Shown: in pieces, positions 6,745 to 7,125 of the stretch
Position numbering within the stretch: position 1 is the first letter of the stretch
Layout of the letters: the number at the start of each line of letters is the position of its first letter
NCBI GenBank assembly: GCA_021812505.1
Contig: JAKANG010000065.1
Coordinates: 1-7,125, forward strand
Source of the DNA: Pseudomonadota bacterium
GTDB taxonomy: Bacteria > Pseudomonadota > Alphaproteobacteria > Rhizobiales > Beijerinckiaceae
Length of the DNA stretch: 7,125 bases
Direction of reading: 5' to 3'
Program-made: the position numbers and the translations under genes
The notes under the pieces: model-generated
What the model was told of the DNA's origin: nothing
Seen by the model: the letters and a program-made list of their open reading frames with translations, nothing else
Database searches by the model: none

Positions 6745-6766
6745 GCGGGCCTGTCCTCCGGCCCGC
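6745..6766. repeat. Hairpin with CCTCC-containing loop
   Basis: A perfect seven-base stem GCGGGCC (6745-6751) with GGCCCGC (6760-6766) exposes the eight-base loop TGTCCTCC. CATG flanks both sides, offset by two bases. On the plus strand the loop is complementary to a Shine-Dalgarno sequence; on the minus strand it reads GGAGGA. Confidence 0.6.
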
Positions 6767-6778
6767 GTCATGTCGTCT

Positions 6779-6797
6779 GATTCTCGACGCCGAGATC
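6779..6797. repeat. Small hairpin with ACGC loop
   Basis: Seven base pairs with one bulged T (6782) close the four-base loop ACGC at 6787-6790; the arms are GATTCTCG (6779-6786) and CGAGATC (6791-6797). It lies 12 bases after the CCTCC-loop hairpin and may belong to the same structured transcript, though a stem this short can arise by chance. Confidence 0.4.
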
Positions 6798-6812
6798 ATC
6801 GGACCTTCGCGC

Positions 6813-6834
6813 ATGAATGTGGGATGAATGTGGA
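6813..6834. repeat. Tandem direct repeat of 11 bases, two copies
   Basis: ATGAATGTGGG (6813-6823) is followed directly by ATGAATGTGGA (6824-6834), matching at 10 of 11 positions. Both copies lie in the gene-free tail. It may be a slippage duplication or a paired protein-binding site; nothing in the sequence decides. Confidence 0.6.
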
Positions 6835-6850
6835 CGCCGGCGGAGCATCT

Positions 6851-6866
6851 CCCTCGATTGCGAGGG
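6851..6866. repeat. Short perfect hairpin
   Basis: A six-base perfect stem CCCTCG (6851-6856) with CGAGGG (6861-6866) around the four-base loop ATTG. There is no T run after it, so it is not a terminator by itself; it is one more element in the hairpin series of this gene-free stretch. Confidence 0.4.
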
Positions 6867-7014
6867 TGAATGCGGAACCGTTCCTGTGGGGGGAAGACCA
6901 AGGCTTCCGCCGTCTCCAAGGGTCGGGAACAGCGCGGCGCCTTTCACCGGGCCTTTGTCAAATGATCCGTGCGGACGCCGGGCCGCGCTTTCTGTGGATG
7001 GCCTGCGCGGGACG

Positions 7015-7031
7015 CCCGAATGTCGGGTTTT
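7015..7031 (+). terminator. Possible short intrinsic terminator
   Basis: A five-base stem CCCGA (7015-7019) with TCGGG (7023-7027) and a three-base loop is followed directly by TTTT (7028-7031). It could end a plus-strand transcript covering the hairpin cluster. The left arm is also able to pair with an upstream segment at about 6979-6988, so two alternative folds compete for it. Stem length is minimal, so this is a tentative call. Confidence 0.35.
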
Positions 7032-7125
7032 GGCTTCAACCATTCACGCGCGTCGATTGTGCGACGAGGATGCCTGCCTCGATGTATGTAATCGTATTAT
7101 ATATTGTGGCGAAATACCGTCTTCG

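Larger units (their letters stand above)
6560..7125. other. Gene-free, hairpin-rich tail of the window
   Basis: About 566 bases with no convincing protein gene on either strand. The only longer open frame, minus strand 6768-7043 (91 codons), lacks the GC-biased third positions of the real genes and has no recognisable domain. The stretch holds a terminator-like hairpin, a large inverted repeat, at least four smaller hairpins, a tandem 11-base duplication, and a second short hairpin with a T run near 7015-7031. The last 45 bases (about 7083-7111) are AT-rich, with TATTAT and TATATT on the plus strand and TATAAT on the minus strand, but no matching -35 element could be found, so a promoter for a gene beyond the right edge is only a possibility. 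Confidence 0.6.

Noticed and set aside
6768..7043. 91-codon minus-strand frame in the gene-free tail
   Set aside because: Third-position base use is unlike the real genes, there is no good ribosome binding site or domain, and it crosses several hairpins.
7083..7111. AT-rich segment with TATTAT/TATAAT-like hexamers as a promoter
   Set aside because: No -35 element at 16-18 bases spacing on either strand, and the downstream gene is outside the window.
1..7125. CRISPR array, tRNA/rRNA genes, transposase or integrase genes
   Set aside because: No regularly spaced repeats, no cloverleaf or rRNA-like segment and no transposase or integrase motifs were seen on either strand.

Overview
The window is uniformly GC-rich with strongly GC-biased third codon positions. 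Its gene families (a PAS/GGDEF/EAL protein of the alphaproteobacterial kind, an AtoDA-type CoA transferase, a two-domain ChrA) suggest an alphaproteobacterium, probably of the Hyphomicrobiales. That assignment rests on style and family resemblance only, because there is no rRNA or other marker gene here.

Layout from left to right: (1) positions 1-401, minus strand, the N-terminal part of an ABC-transporter ATPase that runs off the left edge. (2) 482-1747, minus strand, a full-length bidomain chromate-type transporter (chrA). (3) 1792-2322, plus strand, a flavin reductase-like FMN-binding protein, divergent from chrA. (4) 2367-2636, plus strand, a small protein of unknown function behind a very strong ribosome binding site. 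(5) 2650-3955, minus strand, the two subunits of an acetate/acetoacetate-type CoA transferase (atoD, then atoA, overlapping by 14 bases), convergent with the small gene. (6) A divergent intergenic region at 3956-4219. (7) 4220-6559, plus strand, a membrane-anchored PAS-GGDEF-EAL protein that would make and/or break cyclic di-GMP. (8) 6560-7125, a stretch with no convincing gene. It holds a likely terminator, an 18-base-arm inverted repeat with a nested hairpin, several shorter hairpins, an 11-base tandem repeat and an AT-rich right edge.

Functionally this looks like an ordinary chromosomal patchwork: a transport/detoxification pair (ChrA plus a divergent flavoprotein), a short-chain acyl-CoA/ketone-body activation operon and a c-di-GMP signalling gene. 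No phage, insertion sequence, CRISPR array, toxin-antitoxin pair or defence system is visible. The least explained part is the hairpin-rich tail after 6600, which could encode a small RNA or be a dispersed palindromic repeat. The signalling protein is also worth a look because both catalytic signatures are intact while the product-inhibition site of the GGDEF domain is degraded.
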